Origin: Balanoglossus misakiensis
Taxonomy: Eukaryota > Hemichordata
DNA: 64,000 nucleotides
Direction: 5' to 3'
NCBI GenBank assembly: GCA_040954595.2
Contig: CM082581.2
Coordinates: forward strand, 12,090,001-12,154,000
Part shown: positions 40,101 through 52,100 of the stretch, in pieces
Layout of the letters: every line of letters begins with the position of its first letter
How positions within the stretch are numbered: position 1 is the stretch's first letter
Program-made: the position numbers and the translations under genes
The notes under the pieces: model-generated
What the model saw: only the letters and a program-made list of their open reading frames with translations
Databases searched by the model: none
What the model was told of the DNA's origin: nothing

Positions 40101-43100
40101 TGAGTAATAACCTTTTGAAAGATGGCTAGAGAAAGAACCTACGGTGTAAAAGGTGTGAAATACGACGTAATTTCAAGATATTAAGAGCCAAAAAAATACC
40201 ACATACTGATTTTGAAAGGTGTCGGTATGTTTTATTTGGCTCATTTGAGAAGGACAGTCAAAGACTTATTTTTAAAATTTTCTTTTACATGTTAGATTAG
40301 AGGGTGTACGTACATAATGATTATTCTTGTAGTTTGGGGGATTTATTGTTCAGAACTATGACATCACTTCAATGTAGTTGTCATGGGGATACGAGTTTAT
40401 GGCTGAGTTGACTCTGAAATTAATTTTATGAATGCCAAGTACTCTAGTGCAATAAGTTTAATACAGTTTTTGCTTTTCAATGAGTCAGAAAGAAAGGGGG
40501 AATGGAATCTTTATAAACCATTGGTGTAAAATGAAGTCGAAAGCATGAATTATTAAACATTCAGATAAATTCTAATTCATCAGGTTACTTCAACCGCTCA
40601 TCAAAAGTTGAAAAAAAATCTGAAGTAAATTGGCAGTGGGAATTGAAAGCTCTCCAAGTTTTTTGATATTTCTAGCATGTGAATGAAATTCTGATCTACT
40701 TGGCTGATTCCGACTGTGTTCCTTGGGGCTATAGCCAGCTCTCTTGAATAATTGTGGCATACTGAATCAACAGAAGAGTTTTGACGTTCCACTGTGTGCC
40801 ATCTGCTTCACACAGCTTATCTTCACATGCGATTTTGATTTCATCGTCAACTCCCTGTCTTTAATCACCGATTGTTTGTGCAGTAGTCATGGCTACCGGC
40901 AATCACAATCCCAGTTCAATTTTGCAGCGTGATGATCTGTTGAGCAATTTGGTCGTGGCAATCGTGCAGGTTGTGTGCAGGGCAATAAAAACTGATCATT
41001 ACAGTGAAAAGTAATGAAGCTGTGTATAATCTGCCAGAGGGAAATTAGTAATTTCACAGTTTCTTAGAATTTTGAGAATTAATGCCAATAAAATGAGGTA
41101 CATGCTTAAGAAAATGCGTACGAAAACATGAGACAAAAAAAATTGGCAGGTTTTGATCGGTATCTTCATGGTTGTGTGTATTCAACCTGGCGAGTTCTGC
41201 AGGTATGGAGGAAGCTTCTGTTTCTCAGGCAAATGGCGTCTCGATCTATATCTTGTATGGATGGACATTAAAATACCCGAGTATAAGATATTTATTTCTT
41301 GTCAATCAGGTTCATAAGATTAAGAAACATCAGTATGAGATTAAATTTATCAATATGGTACCATGGTGACCATATGTAACCATGGTGACTGATGTTAAAT
41401 GTTTTCCGTGGTCTAATTCCGTGTTCACCCAAAGAGATAAGATGGTAGTATCTTGATGTTTATTACCACACTGATCAAGCTTCCTTTTTTATGAAATGAA
41501 CTTTCTCGTTTTACTCCTCTGTTGCCAATCTGAATGTTCGTACAGAAATAAGTAGATTGTTGTTCCTCCCCCACCTTCACATCGATCAGAGCGGCTCCGA
41601 CAAAATCCCTGTGATATTGATTCCTGTTCTTTTATAGAAGGTCATGTAAGTGATGTGTAATACTTGTGTCTGGTTGCACACTGCAGTCCGAGTATTAGAC
41701 GCACTTTCTATGCCTTGAGATTTTGCTTCTTAGGCTCCGGGTGGATTAAGAAAGAGAGCGAGTACCGAACTTATAGGAGAAAGTAATCAAAGGTGGCAGG
41801 TGCAGTAAACTTAAAGCAAAAGGACATAGTGTTTACCCATTGTGACTTCCGTCTTATATCCAAGATGGATTTAGCAGTTAATCTTTCTCGGAAAGAATAA
41901 TGTTGATGGTGGGATAAGGCCAGTTGGCTATATTATGTTTTGTTGTGTGGTTCAAAGTACGTGTGATATAGATTGCAATTCAGTGTTAAATTCTCCCGGT
42001 GTGGACATATTTTACCTGTAAAGTTTGTCAGCATCTTGCAGAGATGTCCCTGCCGAAATGTGGAAGTAAATTTTCAATCCTAGAATTGACAGTTGACTCA
42101 AAATTGTTTGCACATCTTAATACGGCATGTGTGTCACTTCATGACAAAAGAGAACATAAATAAATTACTTGAAAACTACTGCAGGAAAAATAAGTTGTGC
42201 CGATCAGCATATTAAAGTAAAATTGGATCTCATTCTGCTGGTGTCCTGATTTCACTTACTGAACTTTTGTGCTCTTGTTCTTTTTATTTTTCAGGATCCC
42301 AGATTTAACCGAGAGATTGACAAGAAGACTGGATACAAAACACATAGCATTCTATGCATGCCAATTTGTAGCCATGAAGGCGAAGTCATAGGGGTTGCCC
42401 AGATCATCAACAAAATCACCGGCCAACATGAATTCACCTCCAAAGACGAACAGGTAAGTCTATAGTCATTCTCTTCTGCATCTGTCGGGGAGATTTCCTA
42501 GTCCAAGGATTCATGGAACTGTTTGATAATTCCATCAGGGATGTTTTATGTGACTGTATATTCTGATTTGCCTGTAGAATCTTTGTTTTCTCAGGCAGTT
42601 CGAGAGAGATAACTTTAATTGTGATCGACACGCAATTAAACCCCTCAGAATTCACCAAAACCCATAAACTCACTGGTCTTTTCAGTGTGACGTCTTCGTG
42701 CCTTTGACTAACTAACTGAAGAGCATGGCCACATTTCAATTTTATGATAATCACATTGTGAACAGTACCAGACAATGAATTCTGTTCCCCTGTGCCGTTG
42801 CCGTTGGAGATGGTTATTAATCATTGTGGCGTACACCTTCTCAAAATTTAATAATCACTGTGGTGAAAGCAGCCTATTAAATCAGAAACAGTCTATTTGT
42901 CGTGGTGTCTGTGTTTGCCTGCTGTCAAAGGGAGTTCATTGATTGCGCAGAGGTTTATTAGTATTGATTGGTGGATGGGTTTAGAATCGCCATAGCAATA
43001 GAGAGCTGTGAGCAAAAACGATGTGCCTTTCAGAGAGATAAGCATATTCTTGTCAAATGTGGGTTTTCCCACGCAACTGTTGTGTGCTAACAAGCCGATG

Positions 43101-46100
43101 GATTGAAGAAAAAAATGTCACACGCAATTGAAATCTGAAATCTGCCATGGCTAATTAACAGGTTTGTAGAAATGATCTGCAAGACAGCTCTTGTTACACT
43201 CCAGTTCAAGTCATTAAATCTGTCACGGCTAATTAAAGGTGTTTGTTGGAATGATCTGCAGAGAAGATGTCATTCTCCCTGGACAGTCTTTGTGGTTTGG
43301 TTAGCCTTCCGATACATTGTATTTGTATACCCAGTTAGTGGATGGTTCTATGTTAGTGAGGAGGGTTCATTTCTATAATCATGGAATGACATTCAGATGT
43401 GTGTAAATTATGATGACTTTTGCAGTTTAGTAGTTTTTGGAACATTTCTTGTTGCTTTTTGTCAAAACTGCTGGTCTGACAGCTGCTTTATTAAGTGTGC
43501 ACTGCAGATTCATTGGAGTTAAACCCTGCATGATGCCATTCTAGGTGAAAGCTATAGTTAAGCTCTAAATAATAAAGGGATTTAGGGCGTTTTTGAGCTT
43601 ATAGCCATATTCAATCTCTTTAAACCATAAGCCATATTTTGTCTTCAGGTGCTCCTATGATTAGTCCAATTTACTGTCACAGGGATTTGGTTAAGTAGCC
43701 TTATAAGAATCACTTTTCCATCTTTCTGCATTTCCATGACAACGAAATTCCATAAAGCCTGACCTTGGGATTTGTATCAGTGGCCGGGTTGCTTGTTCTG
43801 AAAATGTACTCTAGATCTCGCGAGAGACCGTGACGGTCGTTGAAGATCTGATAGTTCGACATACAGACCACAGTGTAGTGATTCCATTCTTATGCATCAG
43901 TACATTGTACCATTCACCTTTAATTAAGCAAGCAAAATGGATCGAGAGGCCATTACTGATAGAAGATCCCTAATGAATATTCTTGTTTATCACTGATGAC
44001 ATCTTCAGTCAATGCTGCAGTGGTAATCAGGACAGCTTGAAAAGAGATGTTGATGCAGAATAGAAACATAATGAGTCCCAACAGTGAACCAATTACCAGC
44101 TTACACAGTCCCATTGTCACTTTACATTTGGTTTTCTATAATTATCTGATGATCTGGGACAGTTTATCGAGATTCCCATAAGATGCCATTGAAGTGCCTA
44201 GTTGATTGATTCTTGTTTTCTGTGTGTGTTTTCTGCACTTGCATGTAGTGTTTGTGATGTGCATAGATTGCTGTTTGATCTACACCCTTTGGTGATGTTG
44301 GTTTTTGCTATCACAGATGCAGTTCTGTAGTATGTGATAAATATGTCGTTGTAAAAAGTGGTCGTTACGGGGTGAAATGCCCATGGTCTGCGTTGTACAG
44401 CTGTTAGAAAACTTGTTTTTTATCATTAAAAAATGGTTGATGGTAGGTGCTGTGTCTTTGAGGATATCCTTCGAAAAATCACGAATGTCTTAAAGGTTTC
44501 ACACGAACCGGTGAAATACACGTAACATTTAACAGATCCCTGCAGCGGTTTAACATTCAGAAACCCACTGGAGGTACGAACTGCGTGGTGGTTTGTCTGT
44601 CATATTCACCGAGTGTGGTGTTGTTTAAGTGTGCAAGCCTCAGGGATATTTCGTCCCACCAAAGCTATTCTATGAGAAACCAAACCAGGGTGCCTTCAAC
44701 AAACATCATATTCAGACGTTTTTTAGAAGTTGAGAAATGATTAAAAAACATGTTCTTGTCCCATGGAGAATTTCTGCATCAATTTAAGCTTGTATTAGTA
44801 CTACTGGTGAATAGTGTGTTCTTGCTGTTGATGCATGCATAAATATTTCAAGCAACAACAAAACAAGAGATAGCAACTGTGCACATCAATTAACCAGGGT
44901 TTGTAAATTGCATGCACGTACCCTGATTCATTGCTTTGCTATAATCTACAATACCTACAAATGTCAGATGTTAAGTATTAATCATTTTTGCTTGTTAGAT
45001 GTGTTTTTGAATTATTAATTATTTCTAATCTGTATAGCATAGAGATATATTCAACTCTCCGAGTTCTCTGCAGTCTGCAGATGTTGGGCATACAGTGGTT
45101 GTGCTTACTTGTTATGGTGACCGTCAACAACATCACCATGGCAACCATTGTTTAGTGGCGTATAAACTGGGATGCCTGATTTCATAAATTGCAAAGGACG
45201 ACAGAGGCGGTTGATGCCATTATATTAAACATGACAAAGTGACAACAAGATAGCGCTAAAGAAGGTATCGAACACCGCAACATTTCTTTCTTCTCTTCGT
45301 AAGGCCTATTACAAAATGGGTCAATCAATCAGAAAATAAGCACGAAAAGAGGCACATGAGACAATATCCTTAAAACAGCATTGCTGGTCAGTCGCAGTTT
45401 ATTTTGCAGCTTTGTGTTGTGAGTGAAATGCATGAGAACACACGTAGTATTCGGTTGAACATTTCATCCAGTTGAACTGAGCTGAAAGCTGTCATGGTGA
45501 GCGTACCCAAAGTCGTGACCACCTTTGTGAGATCTACGCACTTGTTCAACCGAATTGTGAAGACTACGAGAATGAAGGTGTAGACCAAAGCAGTACAGTA
45601 CATGTACATTATTTCAGAGCGTTTGTCTGTAGAACTCCTGCTGAGAGGTTTATACAGGCATTTCAAAAAAAGTTGATAAGTACAGTACCTTGTGTAGATG
45701 TTTTTTTTTTCTTATTCATCATTATCCCTCTGGATTTCATAGTTCGTCTCAGAAGGAGGGGAGTCATCAATTATTTTGAACCTCAGCACAAAGGGATATC
45801 AAATAAAAGGAGAGAAAATAGAGTTTTCCACCCATTGAACCAAAGTTTCCCCATGAATCAGTGAGTTCAAAAAAGATGTTTCACAGCTGGGTTGAGGAAT
45901 ACAAGTGATATCGCTCTCTGTGGATTTTGTTGGTGTGAGCAGTCGGTATGTGGGCGCACTATCTAGGTTGGGGTGTAGGAGAAACTGCGAGTGAAGAGAG
46001 TTGGACAGAAGATAATTATCGTGGGTCATTAAAATCAACCGAAATTCATGTGTATATTGTTTTCATAATAAACTAAGATTTAATAAACCCTGCACATATT

Positions 46101-49100
46101 AAAGCCCCAGTATTTCTCGTGTGTATCCATTTTTCATCATCGAAAAATGCCCGTTTTTCCCGTACATTCATCATGGAATACTACATAATGAAGACAGAAG
46201 AAAGGTTTGGGCAACTGTAGCTACGTGCAAGCTGTAAATATTGCCCGTAACACTTGAAATGATGCGCGGGTTTGTTTACAACGGACATGTTGCACATGTC
46301 GATCAGCAAACGTGCCACTTTGACATTTGATGGTCAGACCATTTTCGGATTTGATCTGGTTCCATCGACTGATTTCTCCCATAAAGTTATCTTCCCAAAA
46401 TTTCGCCGAATTAGTGCGCATTTCTTCGCTGAGTCGCTTGATTTGGGGCGACCAAACCTCTTCCGCATAGATTCACATTTGAGTGCGCATGCGCACTAGT
46501 CACGTGTGTCAACACTCACGTGACTTTCTGTCCGGACAGAAAGTCATTCTTCACTCGTTATATTGTAAATTGTATGAGTTTATGAGCAGAGCTGGGGATG
46601 ATGACTGTTCGATTCAGAATCAATTATCATCTACTTTTAGAAATTATAGATGCCGTTTCAAACAAAATTTTGCCCCTACGAGAAATACTGGGGCTTTAAG
46701 TATGGAACTGCTAACTGTATTCAGGAAATAAATATTCCGTAAAGTGAAATATCATCATATCAAGTCTTATTCTGAGCTAATCCCCATGGCCTATCACACT
46801 AAAACCATGCTGACAGACTGTAAATGTGCAGATGGTTGAGGGAAAAATTCATAGCGTGAGATATTTGATGACTAGCTCATTTTGTGTAGGAAATAGGGAA
46901 AAATTTTCAAATTTGAAAAACCAGTGTGAGTCAGAATTGCCTTGGTATGCCCAACCACTTCAAATGAGCCATCGAAAGGCAACTCCGTATCACCTGCTGG
47001 TATGGCTGTTTCCTGATTGGCTGTGATCATTTAATTGACGAAATTGTCGTGTGGTTTGAGATGGTCGTAGAATTTTTACAAAAACGTTCGCCCTGCATGG
47101 GGTCTTGCATGCAGTCTGGGGTCCCAGCATTGCCAAATAGTAAAATAAGGTAATCATGCAGTATTAAAACCATTACAGTCAAAGTTATGACTTTACTTCT
47201 CGCTAGATGGGATTGACAAGATATCATTGAGGTTTTCTGTGGAGAAAGTGTAATGATGATCTTGGCAGACAGGTCTTTCTTGTAAATTTCAGTCCCATAA
47301 TGCTTCGTTGGAGCCAGTGTCATCATTTGTTACAGTATTACTGATAATCATGTCTCCAGCTCAGTAGAAATGATAAATTGGTGTGCTAGCTCGTTTATCA
47401 ATAAATGTTGAGAAATTTCTCTGATGAGAGCCATTAATTCAGATTCTCTTTGACGAACTTGACAACGTAATGTCTCATCCAGAAGAAAGACTTATAGACA
47501 CTAATGATCTGTTAGGGCATCAGACTTTCATTGTAGAGAAGAGCAGAGAAGAAAGAAATGTCTGTGTTTTTCTGATAGATGGTATTGATGAATTCGTGGA
47601 CTTCATATTTAATGGACTAGATGGCTTAGTTGCAGTCACACTCACAGAGCAACAGTGCAATCCTACTGGAACTTGAAAGCCACATGGCACAAAATACAGA
47701 TTATTTGATCATCATAATAGTTGGAAAACTGTTCCCCTGTCAGGCAATAGTTCCAAAAACACAATGACATTCAATGTGGAGATACACGGCAAACGATTTG
47801 TGATATACTTCTGTTGTATACCTTCGATATCACAGGTTTCAGATGTCACCAAATATAGTTCAGCAGTTACGTGACAGCCTCCTTTTAAGGAGCAAATAAT
47901 TTATGTGTTTTTAAAATTCATGTTACTTAAAGATAGTATTAATTATTTGTATATTCAGACAGAGTACACAGCTAATAATCAAATTTAATCAAAGAAACAA
48001 CACATCAACATCAAACCTACTGTAACTTTGCATCCATATTGTTTCATTTTGATTTATGTTATTAATGAAGCAGAGATCGACACGTAGGAAAAGATAAAAA
48101 TTGATGGTTTTCATGTTTGTCGAAACACAATGCTTTGCTGACAGTTTCCATTAGTGATGAAGTCTTGAAGTAGGGCACATCAATCAACCAAAGAACAATA
48201 CATCGATAAAATACAATAAACCTGGTGAGTGATGATCTACGATCAATTTTAATCAGGGGGCAACAACATCAGCTGTGATTATAGATTTTCAGAAAGAACA
48301 GTGACAGGTTGACACAATTGTCACAGTGACAATCACATGCACAATTCATGCGCACTGTCGGTACTGCTACATGGAAATGCAATGGTCAAACGGCTACCTT
48401 CGGAGGCTGATCCTTTATAACCTGTATATAAGTTTACGTTCACGTAATGCTGAGGTTAATAGTTCTCTCGGTCACTGCTGGAATGAACTTGTGGGATTTT
48501 ATAGAAAGGAAGTGGACATGATGATGAACTTTTATGGTCCATATAAAGTCCCGCTATAAATGTTTATGTGCATCAAATTTTTTTAGACTGTTTAACCAAG
48601 ATCTTACAAGTTACAGGATATGCGTACCAAATATCATCTTATTACACATACTGCATTACACTATGTGCAGACCATACAGTCAGTCGTTTTCTTGTCTTCT
48701 AATATGTTAGTATTTTAAAATTTCTACGCTGTAGAGGGCTTAGGTTTCCTTTCCTTTCCATGGAACCAATGATTTGGAACTGAATGGAATTTTCCTCAGT
48801 CAGTATATCATAGTCTGAACAGTTCAATTTCCTTGCATGTGTGAATGCTGTTTCCTGTGATGCTCATAAATTTTGTAGAGTACACTCATGCTTCTTGAAC
48901 GCGACTACATTGAGTGCATGTAGCGGTAGTAGTAAAAACTTTCTGATTTGGTTGTAAATTTGATGTTGTTTATGTAAGGATTTTGAAGGATGTAGTATAG
49001 TGAATTTATAATACAGTAGACAGGATGTAGAAGAAAACCACTGATACAAAATGTAAACCTAAATTTGATATTCCGAGTGACCTTTGAGTTTTTCCACCCA

Positions 49101-52100
49101 CTTTCCTGTCAAGGACATTCCTGATAGCTCTTTAAATTCCGGGAAGACAGGACTTAACCATGGAAACATGGAATAAAGCTAATTATTTTATATATAGAGA
49201 TTTAATTCGGACATACGGTAGTTCTCTCTGGTACAATCAAAAATGTCCTACCAAGTGCTCCTTGAAATTGACATAAGTTTATCCTTGAAAAAGCACTTGA
49301 GAAGTCCTTGAGATATACTCGACTTATGGAAGTCCCAGAAGGTTCTGAAACTTTAAGTGTTTCGTGTCATGAACCGCTTTATTTCAAATAAAGTTAAGGT
49401 ATGATGTACTGTTGAGAGTCACTCACTATAGATTTTCTTGTCTACATTCATCATGCATAGCTGTATTAAAACACCACATCACCTCACACAAAACTGCAGA
49501 ATGTTGTATTCTGTTCGGAGAGAGCTGATCACTCAAACTGTGTGCCAACTATGATTTCCTCCAGCTCTCTTGCGCTCTCTACATAATTGATATCATGCTC
49601 ATTGGTCACACGTATGACTGATTAGTATCGGCTGCCAGATCCAGAAACTCATACCCTTTACTGTAAATGTCGTCACAGTGCAGTGAGTCTGTCGCTTCCA
49701 ATTTTGGTCTGAACGATACCTCTGATTTCCGTTCCCCGTTAGATCTATCAAATACAGTTAGCACAACTTAGCGTTTCTTGAACCAAGTAAACGTTTTTTT
49801 CTGACAGCAGTGAGTGTTATTATAGTCTCTTCCTTCAACTTCAAGCTTCTTCGACTCAGTTTCCATGAACCATTTATTTTTATCACTCATCTAGATAGAT
49901 GAGCAAATACCTGTTTAAGGTTGTGATAACTTTGAAATGCAGAAGTGACAGGCTGTTTTGCTTGTCGATTTGGTACACTGCTGACTTAATTTCTAATCAG
50001 ACACACAGACTGTAACCTAGAAAAATAAAATATGAAAAGGGAAAAATTGATCAGGACTTGTCAATGTCAGTTTCAGCATTTTTCAAGACCTGTGTTTGCT
50101 GTAAATAAAAATGTAAGAAAAAAGGTGAACACTTTTTATAGTTCCAGTTGAACTACAGAGCTGTAGCTTTATGTGATGGCATGTGGTATCCATGGAGACG
50201 GTACTGATTGGATGCAGTTGTTTACTAAAGAGAGAACGCACATTGGCGTTATCCCAAATGATGTCACCTGACGGTTGTTCTGACTTTCAGTTAAATGCCT
50301 GCAGTGAATCGTTGATTGTCAATTGGGTGTGCCCCAATTGCTTGGGTCTGAAAACTCTTGCAATCACCGTGGCTTACGGCTGTCGTCATCGGTCCATCAT
50401 AGCTTAAGCCTTCTTATGGTCATTAGCACACAAATTTTCACCAGATACATAAGTTGAACTTCAGTACATCCTTCATAATGGGACCTTATACTTGGTGGCT
50501 TTTTAGAGCTCACTAATACCGCTGTATTGATTAACTTTGTTTAGATTTGACATGGACCATTTATGAGTTGACTACAACTTCAGCTTTCCAAGTCCTTATC
50601 ATTTTTCATAATTTCTGGTTGCCAAGGTAATCTAGTTAATAGTAAATCCAAACCAAATTGCATTATATTTTCGTTTTTGAACATGAGCTCGGCATTGATT
50701 GTTTGTTTGTAATGAGGTTGCGTTTCCATAGTGATGTGTAGAACCTAATCGGCTGCTCAAAGCAGAAAAGGCAGCTTTCAAGTTGAAGCCTGAGATTTAT
50801 TCAATGAACGTTAAATTTTGCCTCCAGTCAGATTCACTATCTCATGGATGAAGTGGCTTTTTGAAAATCTACGTCAATGGGAAGAAGATTAGTATGCTTA
50901 ATGAATCCAGGATTACATCGTTGAATCTAGATATTTTTCATTGCAGTTTCTTTGTGGGAGTTGCATATAGTCCTTCTGTTGATTTTTAGTGGACACCCAT
51001 TATTTTACGACATGATGAATTGCGTTTTGATTTTTAAAAATCCACTTTAGTTGAACTGTTGTAAGTGACCTTGCTGTTCCATAATACTGACAGATAGTTT
51101 TAATGTTGATTGTCATTTGCAGGTTTTCCACAACTACCTGACTTTTTGTGGAATCGGTTTGATGAACGCACAGTTGTTTGACATGTCCGTGCAAGAATAT
51201 AAGCGAAACCAGGCAAGTCATGTGATCTTTCTGTATCCAGAGCAGTTCCCACAATTCATTGCAAGTCTAAGCTGTCTTCAACACCTGAGATTTTTCGTTT
51301 GGGAGAATCTTTGGTCAGATTTGTGAAGTGTTGTGAAATTTGAGACTATGTGGATGCCAAAAGAGAGAAAAAAAACATGAAAGCTCCAGATGAAATCCGC
51401 ACATTATAAAAGAAAACAAATTCTACCAGGTCATATTTAATTTTAATTGCGCATAATTGTTTGTCTCATCCAATAAAATTCATGTTTATATCTCAGGTGA
51501 ACCTGGTTCATCTTGCAATTGTCCAATCAGATCCCAGTTAATTCACGTCCGTATTTGCTTCATCCAATCAGATGCTGCTGCAGCTTGCTCGCGGAATCTT
51601 TGAAGAGCAGTCTTCGTTGGAAGGAGTTGTCCACAAAATGATGCTGGAGGCCATGTCATTGCTCAAATGCGAGCGTGTGCTGGTCTTCATTCTGGAAGAA
51701 CATGAAGAAGGGGTAGGTATATATAAAGGGCAAAATAATTGCCTTTTTCAAGCTGCGGAGCATTGAAAAAAAGGGAAACTGATTCATCCATTGATATGGT
51801 GAACATTTGTCCTGTCTAGTTTATTTGTCTGTTAGTTATCCTTAACATGATTACGTCTTGATCAATTTTGTAGTCAGCAACTTATGACTAATAACTATGG
51901 TAAAGGAAAATGTGTGTGCTGGAGGAAAGTAGTAACAAACAAATATTATATAGGTGTTGCGTAGTGCCCATTGGGCATTGTAGATCCTTGTTTGAGCTAG
52001 ATTTAGACTGGTGAAAACAAATTATGGCACAATAAACTTTGTGAACAAATCAGGCAAATATATACTTTCACATGGTGAATACAGAGATTGACAATAATGA

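Larger units (their letters stand above)
7186..42294 (+). other. intron 1 (35.1 kb)
   Basis: The donor is gtaagg after 7185 and the acceptor is TTTTTCAG before 42295. Joining AYE to DPRFN matches relatives with no residue gained or lost, so no coding exon is missing. About 7.2-8.1 kb remains CpG-rich and is probably the downstream shore of the promoter. The rest is AT-rich with low CpG and holds the microsatellites, hairpin, tandem duplications and X-box-like palindromes listed separately. Open frames here are short, have no domain I can recognise and look like chance. First introns this long often hold enhancers; none can be identified from the sequence alone. Confidence 0.85.
42454..51122 (+). 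other. intron 2 (8.7 kb)
   Basis: Canonical ends (gtaagt, TTTGCAG). It contains a tandem duplication at 43140-43262, the 601-bp inverted-repeat element at 46099-46699, and an 80-odd-codon open stretch ending at 47676 that is discussed as a finding. No other gene-like signal. Confidence 0.85.
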
